Under the pieces are notes generated by a model. The model was given only the letters and a program-made list of their open reading frames with translations, was not told the DNA's origin and did not search any database. The translations under genes and the position numbers were made by a program. DNA of 64,000 nucleotides, from positions 62,001 to 126,000 of the forward strand of contig NZ_PDOB01000004.1 of assembly GCF_002760665.1 (NCBI RefSeq), given 5' to 3'. Source of the stretch: Massilia psychrophila (GTDB taxonomy: Bacteria > Pseudomonadota > Gammaproteobacteria > Burkholderiales > Burkholderiaceae_D). Below, piece by piece: positions 56,962 to 64,000 of the stretch. Position 1 is the first letter of the stretch. Every line of letters begins with the position of its first letter.

Positions 56962-57075
56962 CTAGGCCAGGCAACCGGTCGGTAGCAGTAGCAGGCAGGC
57001 GAGCGCGAGTGGGCCGCACGCCAGGGATGGCGGAGTGCGGATCGCGGATGGGTCGGATGGGGTAGTAGCAAACAT
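56962..57075 (-). CDS. Candidate second leu leader peptide
   Basis: 37 codons just upstream of leuA ending in a Leu-rich tail ([15 protein letters not shown]). Four consecutive Leu codons are CTG CTA CTG CTA, and CTA is rare in this GC-rich genome. Eight Leu in all. AGGA stands 16 bases before the ATG, a long spacing. It follows the attenuator-like hairpin and may be a second sensing ORF or coincidence. Confidence 0.35.
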   Translation of the reverse strand: MFATTPSDPSAIRTPPSLACGPLALACLLLLPTGCLA

Positions 57076-57112
57076 CTGGTCGAACTTTCCTGGGATTTTA
57101 ATCGTGGAGCTT

Positions 57113-57150
57113 TAAAACAGCGCCTGGCGGGGAGCCGGGCGGCGCACTGC
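57113..57150 (-). terminator. Candidate attenuator hairpin of the leuA leader
   Basis: On the reverse strand GCAGTGCGCC (57150-57141) can pair with GGCGCTG (57123-57117), followed by TTTT. The pairing has a one-base bulge and a ~17-base loop that is itself C-rich. Position: 8-10 bases after the stop of the first leader peptide, as expected for transcription attenuation. Confidence 0.45.
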
Positions 57151-57157
57151 GGGTGGA

Positions 57158-57241
57158 TTACGCGCGTGCAGCTGGTAGCATCGCTAGCGATAGGGCGCTG
57201 GCGAGCTGTAGGGAAGTGGACAGATGCAAGGTAGCAGACAT
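57158..57241 (-). CDS. Leucine-rich leader peptide (leuL-like), possibly leaderless
   Basis: 27 codons encoding [20 protein letters not shown] then MLPAARA. Seven Leu, four of them by the rare codon CTA, a typical sensor of charged tRNA-Leu. The ATG lies exactly 7 bases after the -10 box of a strong promoter, so the transcript would start at or within a base of the AUG. A hairpin with T-run follows the stop, and leuA starts 270 bases further. This is an attenuation-type arrangement by inference. Confidence 0.5.
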   Translation of the reverse strand: MSATLHLSTSLQLASALSLAMLPAARA

Positions 57242-57247
57242 GCTCTA

Positions 57248-57277
57248 ACTGTACGTGAGGGCGCGCCGGCTTGTCAA
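57248..57277 (-). promoter_or_regulatory. leuA leader promoter
   Basis: Reverse strand: TTGACA (57277-57272), 18-base spacer, TACAGT (57253-57248). Perfect -35, four of six in the -10. Start expected at about 57241. Confidence 0.6.
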
Positions 57278-57406
57278 GCGGCGCGATCTCGATGCACGTG
57301 CAGTCCCGGGCCGCCGGCTTGACAACCGATGGATTGTGCTGCGCAGCCACAGCGATGGCGGGGCCGAACTGCTGTTGCGCCTCACTGATGCGGGTTATCC
57401 ACTCAT

Positions 57407-58414
57407 TTAGCCAAAATAGTTCAGCCCCAGCGCGCCCTTAACTTCCGACAGCGTCCGGGCTGCCGCTTCGCGCGCTTTGTCGGTGCCGCGGCGCAGCATG
57501 TTGAGCATTTCGCCGCGGTCTTTCGCCAGCCGCTCACGTTCGGCGCGGATCGGTGCGATGACGTCCTGCAGGTGCTCGTTGAGCAGGCGCTTGAGGACGC
57601 TGTCGCCGAGGCCGCCGCGGCGGTAGTGCGCTTTGAGCTCGTCGAGCTTGGCGGTGTCCGGCTCGAACACGTCGAGAAACGCAAACACGACGTTGCCTTC
57701 GACCTGGCCCGGATCGTCCACCCGCAGGTGGTTCGGGTCGGTGTACATCATCTTGATCGCCTTGTTGATCTCGTCGGGCGAGGCGCCCAGTGCGATCGCG
57801 TTGCCGAGCGACTTGCTCATCTTCGCCTTGCCGTCGACGCCGGGCAGGCGGGTGACGGCCGACAGCACCGCCTTGCATTCGACCAGCACCTGCTTGTCGA
57901 CCGTGTTGTTGAACTTGCGTACCAGCTCGTTGGTCTGCTCGATCATCGGCAACTGGTCGTCGCCGACCGGCACCAGCGTCGCCTTGAAGGCGGTGATGTC
58001 GGCCGCCTGGCTGACCGGGTAGACCAGGAAACCGGCCGGAATGTCGCGCTCAAACCCGCGCAGCACGATTTCCTGCTTGATGGTCGGATTGCGCTCCAGG
58101 CGCGCCACCGTGACCAGGTTCATCAGGTACTGGGTCAGCTCGGCCAGTTCGATCACCTGCGACTGGATGAAGATGGTGGACTTTTCCGGATCGATGCCAG
58201 CGGCCAGGTAGTCGAGCGCGACCTCGATGACGTTGTCGGTCACTTTCTGGTGCTTGCCGACGTTGTCCGTCATGGCCTGGGCATCGGCCAGCAGCAGGAA
58301 TTGCTTCGCTTCGTTTTGCAGCTGCACGCGCGCGCGCAGGGAGCCGAGATAATGGCCGAGGTGCAGCGGGCCGGTGGTGCGGTCGCCGGTGAGGATGATC
58401 GGTGTTTGGGACAT
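57407..58414 (-). CDS. trpS: Tryptophanyl-tRNA synthetase
   Basis: 335-residue class I synthetase. The HIGH motif is seen as [11 protein letters not shown] (about residues 15-25) after ILTGDRTTG, and the KMSKS loop as [12 protein letters not shown] (about 195-206). [17 protein letters not shown] and [20 protein letters not shown] are normal TrpS segments. ATG 58414 (MSQTPIIL) is chosen over the open frame to 58495. Faces left, with leuA downstream on the same strand. Confidence 0.95.
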   Translation of the reverse strand: MSQTPIILTGDRTTGPLHLGHYLGSLRARVQLQNEAKQFLLLADAQAMTDNVGKHQKVTDNVIEVALDYLAAGIDPEKSTIFIQSQVIELAELTQYLMNLVTVARLERNPTIKQEIVLRGFERDIPAGFLVYPVSQAADITAFKATLVPVGDDQLPMIEQTNELVRKFNNTVDKQVLVECKAVLSAVTRLPGVDGKAKMSKSLGNAIALGASPDEINKAIKMMYTDPNHLRVDDPGQVEGNVVFAFLDVFEPDTAKLDELKAHYRRGGLGDSVLKRLLNEHLQDVIAPIRAERERLAKDRGEMLNMLRRGTDKAREAAARTLSEVKGALGLNYFG

Positions 58415-58471
58415 CGTGGCTTTCGTGTGGGTGCGGGGAGGGCGCCGGGCCTGCGCGCATGCCGTAAAAAC

Positions 58472-58497
58472 GGTAATGCCGCCTGCGGGCGGCATTA
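58472..58497. promoter_or_regulatory. Perfect hairpin upstream of trpS
   Basis: GTAATGCCGCC (58472-58482), TGCG, GGCGGCATTAC (58487-58497): 11 paired bases. Read on the reverse strand it is followed by CGTTTTTACGG, so it could act as a terminator/attenuator 58 bases before the trpS start. No Trp-codon leader was found. Confidence 0.5.
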
Positions 58498-58632
58498 CGT
58501 TAACAATGGTACCAATGAAAACGGGCCGCCGGGATTCAGGCGCGCATCCAACCTGGGGCGTTTGTTGGTGGGGTATTCATTAAATCAGTATATCACGCCG
58601 AAAACGCGCGGAAACGCGGTAACGGCGCCAGC

Positions 58633-59388
58633 CTAAATTTTTTGCACCAGCTTTTCAAGCGCCTTCGCCTGGCGCTCATTGCGTTCGCTGTAGCGGTCGA
58701 GCAGGTAATCGCTGCGCCCGCGCATCAGCAGCGTGAACTTGAACAGTTCTTCCATCACGTCGACCATGCGGTCGTAATAGGCGGACGGCTTCATGCGGCC
58801 GTCGTCGTCGAACTCCTTGTAGGCCATCGGCACCGACGACTGGTTCGGGATCGTGAACATGCGCATCCAGCGCCCCAGCAGGCGCAGCGTGTTGACGACG
58901 TTGAACGACTGCGAACCGCCGCACACCTGCATTACCGCCAGCGTGCGCCCCTGGCTCGGGCGCACCCCGGCGTCTTCGAGCGGGATCCAGTCGATCTGGT
59001 TTTTCATGACCGCGGTGATGGCGCCGTGGCGCTCGGGGCTGCACCATACATGGGCTTCGGACCATAGCGACAAGGCGCGCAGTTCGAGCACCTTCGGATG
59101 GGTCTCGGGCACGCTGCCGGCCATCGGCAGTTGCGTCGGGTCGAAAATTTTTACCTCTGCGCCGAAGTGCGCGAGAATGCGCGCCGCTTCTTCGGTCAGC
59201 AAGCGGCTGAACGAGCGCTCGCGCAGCGAGCCGTACAGCATCAGGATGCGCGGCGGATGGGATAGATCGCCGCTCGGCGCCAGCTTCGCCAGCGCCGGCG
59301 TGTCGAGCTGGTCGCGCTTGATGTTCGGTAGCGTCTTTGCGAATTTGTTGTCGCTTGAAACGTCGCTCATGTTGAAAAGATCGGTCAT
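58633..59388 (-). CDS. arsH: Arsenical resistance protein ArsH (NADPH-dependent FMN reductase)
   Basis: 251 residues, flavodoxin-like. [20 protein letters not shown] is the FMN phosphate loop, then [33 protein letters not shown] and [13 protein letters not shown], all typical of ArsH. The enzyme oxidises trivalent methylarsenicals. The N-terminal 45 residues ([20 protein letters not shown]) are usual for ArsH. It overlaps the aquaporin gene by 4 bases and is last of the arsR-arsC-aqp-arsH operon. Confidence 0.95.
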   Translation of the reverse strand: MTDLFNMSDVSSDNKFAKTLPNIKRDQLDTPALAKLAPSGDLSHPPRILMLYGSLRERSFSRLLTEEAARILAHFGAEVKIFDPTQLPMAGSVPETHPKVLELRALSLWSEAHVWCSPERHGAITAVMKNQIDWIPLEDAGVRPSQGRTLAVMQVCGGSQSFNVVNTLRLLGRWMRMFTIPNQSSVPMAYKEFDDDGRMKPSAYYDRMVDVMEELFKFTLLMRGRSDYLLDRYSERNERQAKALEKLVQKI

Positions 59389-60113
59389 ATGCCTTCTCCT
59401 GGTTGGTTGTCGTCGAAGTCGCCCGGCGCGACGGTGGCCGCCACCGTGGCGTCGGCCGGTGGCGCCGGATAGAGCCAGCAGAACACCAGCGTCGCCGCGC
59501 CGGCGCCCAGCAGTTGCGCCACGATGAAGCCGGGCGCGTCGATCGGCCGGATGCCGGCGAAGGTGTTGCTGGCGCTGCGGGCCAGGGTTACTGCCGGGTT
59601 GGCGAACGAGGTCGACGCGGTGAACCAGTACGCCGCCGTGATGTAGGCGCCGACCGCGAACGGCGTCATGCCCGGGCGGCTGCGCGAACAGCCGATGATG
59701 ACGGCGAGCAGGCCAAAGGTGGCGACGAATTCGCTCCACCATTGCGCCGCGCCGGTGCGGATGTGGGTGGAGGCGAAGAAAACCGGGTCGCCGAACATCA
59801 GGTGGGCCGCGGCGACGCCGGCGAAGGCGCCGGCCAGCTGGGCGGCAATGTAGGGCAGCACTCTTGACGCCGGCATGTTCTTTTGCCACGCCTCCGACAA
59901 GGTGACCACTGGATTGAAATGGGCGCCGGAAATGGCGCCGAACATCAGGATCAACGCGGCCAGGCCGGCGCCGGTGGCGATCGCGTTGGCCAGCAGGGCA
60001 AGCGCGAGGTTGGCGCCCGCCAGGCGCTCGGCCATGATGCCCGAGCCGACCACGATGGCCAGCAGGAAGCCGGTGCCCAGGCCTTCGGCGACGATGCAGC
60101 GCGACAGCGTCAT
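59385..60113 (-). CDS. Aquaglyceroporin-like channel of the ars operon
   Basis: 242-residue MIP channel with about six helices and both signature loops: HFNPVVTL (NPV instead of the first NPA) and FANPAVTL. In ars operons such AqpS-type channels let As(III) leave the cell after ArsC reduction, replacing a pump. It overlaps arsC and arsH by 4 bases each. C-terminus is a short acidic tail ([13 protein letters not shown]). The frame is open far upstream but ATG 60113 is the coupled start. Confidence 0.92.
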   Translation of the reverse strand: MTLSRCIVAEGLGTGFLLAIVVGSGIMAERLAGANLALALLANAIATGAGLAALILMFGAISGAHFNPVVTLSEAWQKNMPASRVLPYIAAQLAGAFAGVAAAHLMFGDPVFFASTHIRTGAAQWWSEFVATFGLLAVIIGCSRSRPGMTPFAVGAYITAAYWFTASTSFANPAVTLARSASNTFAGIRPIDAPGFIVAQLLGAGAATLVFCWLYPAPPADATVAATVAPGDFDDNQPGEGI

Positions 60114-60589
60114 GCCATGACCGCGCCGATCCGATCGAGCTCGGCCTTGAGGCGCGCGCGGTCGTGCTGGAGTAGATCCAGGGGCAGCGCGAAAAACGCT
60201 TCGATGCGCGCGCGAAGAATGGTGTAGGCCCGCACGAAGGCGGCGTCGATTTCGTCGTCGCTGCCGGTGACGTGCGCCGGGTCGTCGACGCCCCAATGCG
60301 TCCGCAACACCTTCCCCAGGTAGGCCGGGCAGGTCTCGCCGGCCGCGCTGGCGCAGACGGTGACGACGATGTCCGGCGTGGCCGGCAGCTGGTCCCAGGA
60401 TTTGCTGGCGTAGCCGTGGTTGGCGATGCCAACGCGTGCCAGCAGCGCCAGCGAGCGCGGATGAACGTAACCGGCAGGCTCGCTGCCGGCGCTCATGGCG
60501 CGCCATCCAGCGGGGGCGAGATGGTTGAAGACGGCTTCGCCAAGGATCGAGCGGCACGAGTTGCCGGTGCAGAGAAACAGGACGTTCAT
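60110..60589 (-). CDS. arsC: Arsenate reductase, low-molecular-weight phosphatase type
   Basis: 159 residues, LMW protein-tyrosine-phosphatase fold (thioredoxin-coupled ArsC class). P-loop C7-TGNSC12-R13 (CX5R), then [15 protein letters not shown], and [16 protein letters not shown], where the third catalytic Cys of this class is found. It reduces arsenate to arsenite for export by the adjacent channel. Overlaps arsR and the aquaporin gene. Confidence 0.93.
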   Translation of the reverse strand: MNVLFLCTGNSCRSILGEAVFNHLAPAGWRAMSAGSEPAGYVHPRSLALLARVGIANHGYASKSWDQLPATPDIVVTVCASAAGETCPAYLGKVLRTHWGVDDPAHVTGSDDEIDAAFVRAYTILRARIEAFFALPLDLLQHDRARLKAELDRIGAVMA

Positions 60590-60906
60590 GGTGTGCAGGC
60601 CTTGGCAACAGGTGAACAGGGAGCGCCGCCGCAGCAGTTCTCGGTGAGGAAGCCGAGCAGCGCGTGCATGGTCGTGAAGTCGGCCGAATAAATGATGAAG
60701 CGGCCGGCCTGGCGCGGTGCAATCAGGCCGGCGTGCGTCAGCTCCTTGAGGTGAAACGACAGCGACGAAGAGGGCAGACCGAGATGGTCGGCGATCTTGC
60801 TGGCGGCAAGGCCTTCCGGTCCTGCCTGCACGAGCAGGCGGAACACCGCCAGCCGTGATTCTTGCGCCAGCGCGGCGAGGGCGCCAATCGCTGTGTTAGT
60901 TTCCAT
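60586..60906 (-). CDS. arsR: ArsR-family repressor with C-terminal cysteines
   Basis: 106 residues with a winged helix (RLAVFRLLVQAGPEGLAASK, then LSFHLKELTHAGLI). It lacks the classic CVC metal site in helix alpha 3. Instead C91, C92, C97 and C104 stand at the C-terminus (NCCGGAPC, KACTP), like the C95-C96-C102 As(III) site described in the Acidithiobacillus ferrooxidans ArsR. First gene of the ars operon; ATG 60906. Confidence 0.93.
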   Translation of the reverse strand: METNTAIGALAALAQESRLAVFRLLVQAGPEGLAASKIADHLGLPSSSLSFHLKELTHAGLIAPRQAGRFIIYSADFTTMHALLGFLTENCCGGAPCSPVAKACTP

Positions 60907-60926
60907 GTGCGGCTCCAGGAATCAGT

Positions 60927-60950
60927 CAATTCGACAATTCGACAATTCTA
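60927..60950. promoter_or_regulatory. 8-bp triple repeat upstream of arsR, candidate operator
   Basis: CAATTCGA at 60927-60934 and 60935-60942, CAATTCTA at 60943-60950, followed by CATTATTG. Located 20-45 bases upstream of the ArsR start. A 5-base GTAAA array (four units, 60970-60989) lies just beyond. Confidence 0.4.
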
Positions 60951-61069
60951 CATTATTGGAAGCGTGGAAGTAAAGTAAAGTAAAGTAAAAAAAGGTAGGC
61001 TGGCGTACACCGCCGTATCTGCGGCGGCAGGAACGACGGGTCAAGTGTTAGTGAAGCCGCTAGTAAATC

Positions 61070-62128
61070 TCAGGCGCTGACGGTGACCTTCGCCGCGCCC
61101 GCCTGCATCGTGCCGATCACCGCGGCGTGGCCGAAGCCGCCCTGGGCGAACAGCGCCAGCACGTCATCGACGCTGGCCGCGTCGCACGCTACCAGCAGGC
61201 CGCCGGAGGTTTGCGGATCGGTCAGCAAGGCCTGCTGCGCCGGCGTCACGCCAGCGCCCAGTTCGACATCCTTGCCATACGCTTCCCAGTTGCGCCCGGA
61301 GGCGCCGGTGAAGTAACCGTCATGCGCCAGTTGCAGCACACCCGGCAGCAGCGGAATGGCGGCCATGTCGAGCGCGGCCGTCAGGCCCGCACCGCGCGCC
61401 AGTTCGAGCAGGTGGCCGAGGAGGCCAAAGCCGGTAACGTCGGTCAGCGCGTGCACACCGTCGAGTTTGGCAAGCGCCATGCCCGGCTTGTTGAGCTTGG
61501 TCGTATTCTCGATCATGGCCGCATAGCCGTCAGCGCCCAGTGCGTCCTTCTTGAGCGCGGCCGACAGCACGCCGACGCCGAGCGGCTTACTCAGGATCAG
61601 CACGTCGCCTTCCTTTGCATCGGCATTGCGCTTGACCTTCGACGGATGCACCAGCCCCAGCACCACCAGGCCGTAGATCGGCTCGACCGAATCGATGGTG
61701 TGGCCACCCGCGATCGGAATGCCCGCTTCGGCGCAGATCGATTCGCCGCCGCGGATGATCTGGCCGATGGTCTCGAGCGGCAGCTTGTCGATTGGCATGC
61801 CGACCAGCGCCAGCGCCATGATTGGCGTGCCGCCCATGGCGTAGACGTCGGAGATGGCGTTGGTGGCGGCAATGCGGCCGAAGTCGAACGGATCGTCGAC
61901 GATCGGCATGAAAAAATCGGTGGTGGCGATCAGCGCCTGCTCGTCGTTGAGCTTGTAGACGGCGGCGTCGTCGGCCGTTTCGATGCCGACCATCAGCTCT
62001 TTCGGCACCGGGAAGCCACTCGAATTTTTCAGGATCTCGGCCAGCACGCCGGGCGCAATCTTGCAGCCGCAGCCGCCGCCGTGCGAAAACGAGGTAAGTT
62101 TGATCGGCTGGTCGCTTGCTGTGCTCAT
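61070..62128 (-). CDS. selD: Selenophosphate synthase (SelD/SenC)
   Basis: 352-residue ATP-dependent enzyme making selenophosphate from selenide. Catalytic stretch SHGGGCGCKI with C20 and K23 (equivalents of E. coli C17 and K20); the catalytic position is Cys, not in-frame UGA Sec. ATP-grasp loop residues follow: LIATTDFFMPIVDDPFDFGR and NAISDVYAMGGTPIMALALV. It overlaps senB by 4 bases and AGGA lies 7 bases before its ATG. In a sen cluster this protein is SenC, supplying selenophosphate to SenB. No selA, selB or tRNA-Sec is in the window, so a role in Sec insertion cannot be judged. Confidence 0.95.
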   Translation of the reverse strand: MSTASDQPIKLTSFSHGGGCGCKIAPGVLAEILKNSSGFPVPKELMVGIETADDAAVYKLNDEQALIATTDFFMPIVDDPFDFGRIAATNAISDVYAMGGTPIMALALVGMPIDKLPLETIGQIIRGGESICAEAGIPIAGGHTIDSVEPIYGLVVLGLVHPSKVKRNADAKEGDVLILSKPLGVGVLSAALKKDALGADGYAAMIENTTKLNKPGMALAKLDGVHALTDVTGFGLLGHLLELARGAGLTAALDMAAIPLLPGVLQLAHDGYFTGASGRNWEAYGKDVELGAGVTPAQQALLTDPQTSGGLLVACDAASVDDVLALFAQGGFGHAAVIGTMQAGAAKVTVSA

Positions 62129-63150
62129 GATTTTTCCTGTCTTAGAATTGGTGCCGGGGGGTACGATACGAGCAGATTATCCACTAATCGCAGCACGGCC
62201 GCTTGCTCGGCGTCTGGTGCGAACAGGGCCGCGCGCGCGGCGCACTGGACGCCTAAGTGCCGGTAAAACGCGACATCGTCGATGCTGCGCTCGACCAGCC
62301 GCGCCAGGGCGTCGCTGTCGCCTGGCGCGAAATAGCCGCAATAATCGTCGCCCAGCATGCCGCGGTTGCCGCTGATGTCGCTCGCCAGCACCGGCACGCC
62401 GCTGGTGACCGCTTCGATGATGACGTTGGCGCCGCCTTCCATGCGCGAGGCAATCACCATCGCGTGGCTGCGCCGCAGGCGCAGGCGGGTAATTGCGTGG
62501 GCCAGGTTGCCGAGCCAGCGGTAGCGCGGGTTGGTCGCCTGTGCCTGCGCTGCTGCAGCGCCGAGCTTTGGATCGAGGGCGCCGCCGATGTGAACCATGC
62601 GCGCTTTCGGACTGGTCACCAGGGCCGCCGCGGCGATGAAGGTGAGCGGATCTTTTTCGGCGCGCAAATGGCCGACCATCGTGATCGGCAGCACGCGTCT
62701 GTGCGCAGCATGGCGCTGCAGGTGCGCGCGAGGCGGCAGTGCTTCGGCCGACTGGTAGATCACGCGCGCCTTGGCGCGGACGTCGGCCGGCAGCAGCGCC
62801 AGGCCGGCGTCCTGCAGCACCACCAGCGCGTTGGCGCAGCGCAGCGACGCTTGCGCTTCGGCATCGATGGCGATGTCGCGATACAAGTCGGTGCCGGTCA
62901 ACACCAGCACCGACGGCCGGCCGGGCAGGGCTTCGGTGTAGGCGGCCAGCGAGGCGCCGGCGCGGCGGGCGTGGAGCGCGATGAGGAGGTCGGGGGCCGG
63001 CAGGCTTGGGCAATAGCGCGTCCATTCGCGCACGATCGACACGTCGTAGCGCTCGCCAAGAAAATGGGCCCAGCGGCTGGCGGTTTGCCAGTTGCCATTG
63101 TTTTCCAGCGCCAGCGCGGGGCTGACGATGACGACGTTTTTCAATGCCAC
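62125..63150 (-). CDS. senB: SenB, selenosugar synthase (glycosyltransferase)
   Basis: 341-residue GT-B-type glycosyltransferase. VVIVSPALALENNGNWQTA begins the first Rossmann half and MVGHLRAEKDPLTFIAAAAL the second. ASRMEGGANVIIEAVTSGVP VLAS is the UDP-sugar-binding E-X7-E-type motif (read as two pieces). In the selenoneine pathway SenB joins selenophosphate-derived Se to a UDP-sugar to give a selenosugar. GTG 63150 is the start, with GAGGGG 5 bases upstream; no ATG is available. Translationally coupled to selD, divergent from senA with 34 bases between starts. Assignment rests on family resemblance plus context. Confidence 0.88.
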   Translation of the reverse strand: MALKNVVIVSPALALENNGNWQTASRWAHFLGERYDVSIVREWTRYCPSLPAPDLLIALHARRAGASLAAYTEALPGRPSVLVLTGTDLYRDIAIDAEAQASLRCANALVVLQDAGLALLPADVRAKARVIYQSAEALPPRAHLQRHAAHRRVLPITMVGHLRAEKDPLTFIAAAALVTSPKARMVHIGGALDPKLGAAAAQAQATNPRYRWLGNLAHAITRLRLRRSHAMVIASRMEGGANVIIEAVTSGVPVLASDISGNRGMLGDDYCGYFAPGDSDALARLVERSIDDVAFYRHLGVQCAARAALFAPDAEQAAVLRLVDNLLVSYPPAPILRQEKS

Positions 63151-63184
63151 TGGCGCCCCTCGGGAAAATCGTTACAATCTGGCC

Positions 63185-64000
63185 ATGAGTTCAATCAATC
63201 CATCCTTCCGTCGCGCCAAGTCGCAGCCGCTGGCCGATTCCTTGCGCGCTGCGCGAAATTATACGCTGGCCCTGTTCGATTGCTTCGCCGCCGAAGGGCT
63301 CGACGTGGCGGCGCACGTGCCGCAGCTGGCCACCGTCAACCCGCCGCTGTGGGAACTGGGCCATACGGCGTGGTTCGCCGAGTGGTTCGTATTGCGCCAG
63401 GCGATGTCGACCCATCCGGCGGCGGCGCAGCGCCATTCCCTGCTCAGCCAAGGCGACGACTGGTTCGATTCGAACCTGGTGGCCCACCGTTCGCGCTGGA
63501 CGCTCGATTTGCCGTCAGCCGGCGCGCTGAGGACTTACTGCCACGAAGTACTCGACCGCACGCTCGACAAGCTTTCGCGCGAGGCCGGCACCGACGAGGC
63601 GCTGTACCCGTACCGGCTGGCGCTGGCGCACGAGGACATGCATGGCGAGGCGATGCTGTACACGTTGCAGACGCTGGGCGTGGCGGTGCCGGCGCAGCTG
63701 CTGCATGGCGAACCGGCCGTCGTGCCCAGGCCCGAGATCGGCTACCCGGGCGGCACCATTGTGCTGGGCGGCGCGCAAGAGGACGGCTTTGTGTTCGACA
63801 ACGAGAAGCCGCCGTTCCAGTGCTACGTCGCGCCGTTTCGCATCGATTGCGCGCTGGTGACGAATGCCCAGTTTGCCGATTTTGTTGCCGACGGCGGCTA
63901 CCAGGACGGCCGGTTCTGGAGCGCGGCCGGCAGCGCCTGGCTGATGGGACAGGAGCGCTCGTCGCCGCGCTACTGGCAACGTCAGGCCGACCACGACCAG
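63185..64000 (+). CDS. senA: SenA, selenoneine synthase (EgtB-like), partial at the right edge
   Basis: The first 272 codons are present. DinB-like domain with the three-His iron site H60 (WELGHTAWFAEW), H149 and H153 with E155 (AHEDMHGEAM, HX3HXE). The formylglycine-enzyme-like domain begins around residue 190 (GGTIVLGGAQEDGFVFDNEK). SenA couples the SenB selenosugar to hercynine and ends in selenoneine. It is clearly a different subfamily from the EgtB at 48.4-49.6 kb (NPPLWELGHTAWFAEWFVLR versus VKWHLAHTTWFFETFILE). The TACAAT box ends 7 bases before the ATG, with no Shine-Dalgarno, so the mRNA may be leaderless. Confidence 0.88.
   Translation, partial: MSSINPSFRRAKSQPLADSLRAARNYTLALFDCFAAEGLDVAAHVPQLATVNPPLWELGHTAWFAEWFVLRQAMSTHPAAAQRHSLLSQGDDWFDSNLVAHRSRWTLDLPSAGALRTYCHEVLDRTLDKLSREAGTDEALYPYRLALAHEDMHGEAMLYTLQTLGVAVPAQLLHGEPAVVPRPEIGYPGGTIVLGGAQEDGFVFDNEKPPFQCYVAPFRIDCALVTNAQFADFVADGGYQDGRFWSAAGSAWLMGQERSSPRYWQRQADHDQ

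Noticed and set aside
58633-60432. Single 599-codon ArsH-containing frame
   Set aside because: The upstream part is the out-of-frame shadow of the aquaporin and arsC genes; the real arsH starts at 59388.
61070-62128. Selenocysteine-containing SelD or SECIS element
   Set aside because: The catalytic codon is Cys (TGC) and the frame has no internal UGA.

Overview
The window is a high-GC chromosomal segment of a betaproteobacterium. SerS, LeuA, FtsK, LolA, RarA and the M4 proteases all read as Burkholderiales, and the whole set suggests Oxalobacteraceae (Massilia, Duganella or Janthinobacterium-like). This placement comes from recalled family resemblance, not from a search. Gene density is high, 4-nt ATGA overlaps are frequent, and there are many small lineage-type hypothetical proteins.

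Layout. 0-7.3 kb is a conserved housekeeping block: the edge of trxB, ftsK, lolA, rarA, a small exported protein, serS and tRNA-Ser(CGA). 7.3-16.3 kb, directly downstream of the tRNA, is a decaying accessory region. It holds a broken hipBA toxin-antitoxin module with an intact-looking operator, an FNR/CRP regulator without the usual FeS cysteines, a tetR fragment, an intact periplasmic aldehyde oxidoreductase paoABC, and three frame-damaged genes (zinc alcohol dehydrogenase, CAP/SCP protein, small membrane protein). 16.3-20 kb has polB and a ferredoxin-NADP reductase, with a candidate ~60-nt anti-Shine-Dalgarno small RNA between them. 20-42.7 kb is surface and signalling: a TonB-dependent receptor, a hybrid histidine kinase with a recently duplicated PAS domain, two tandem thermolysin-like proteases, cell-wall enzymes (M23, L,D-transpeptidase), GGDEF/EAL proteins, Ppx/GppA and several small proteins.

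43.1-63.9 kb is the most interesting part. A PhnDCEE-like ABC transporter is divergent from an egtD-egtB-yihY operon. Its binding protein resembles the branch annotated as putative selenate-binding. At the right end, selD(senC)-senB lies divergent from senA, the recently described selenoneine pathway. Together these genes can plausibly import a selenium oxyanion, make selenophosphate, build a selenosugar with SenB, make hercynine with EgtD and join the two with SenA. EgtB would use the same hercynine for ergothioneine. Between the two blocks lie YihY, a haloacid-dehalogenase-type enzyme, an M23 peptidase, an ABC-2 exporter, a broken sterol desaturase next to a REP-like palindrome, leuA with a Leu-codon-rich attenuation leader, trpS and an arsRC-aqp-arsH arsenic operon.

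Limits. Family calls rest on motifs and remembered family sequences. Frameshifts could be real decay or assembly indels. RNA and promoter calls are pattern-based.
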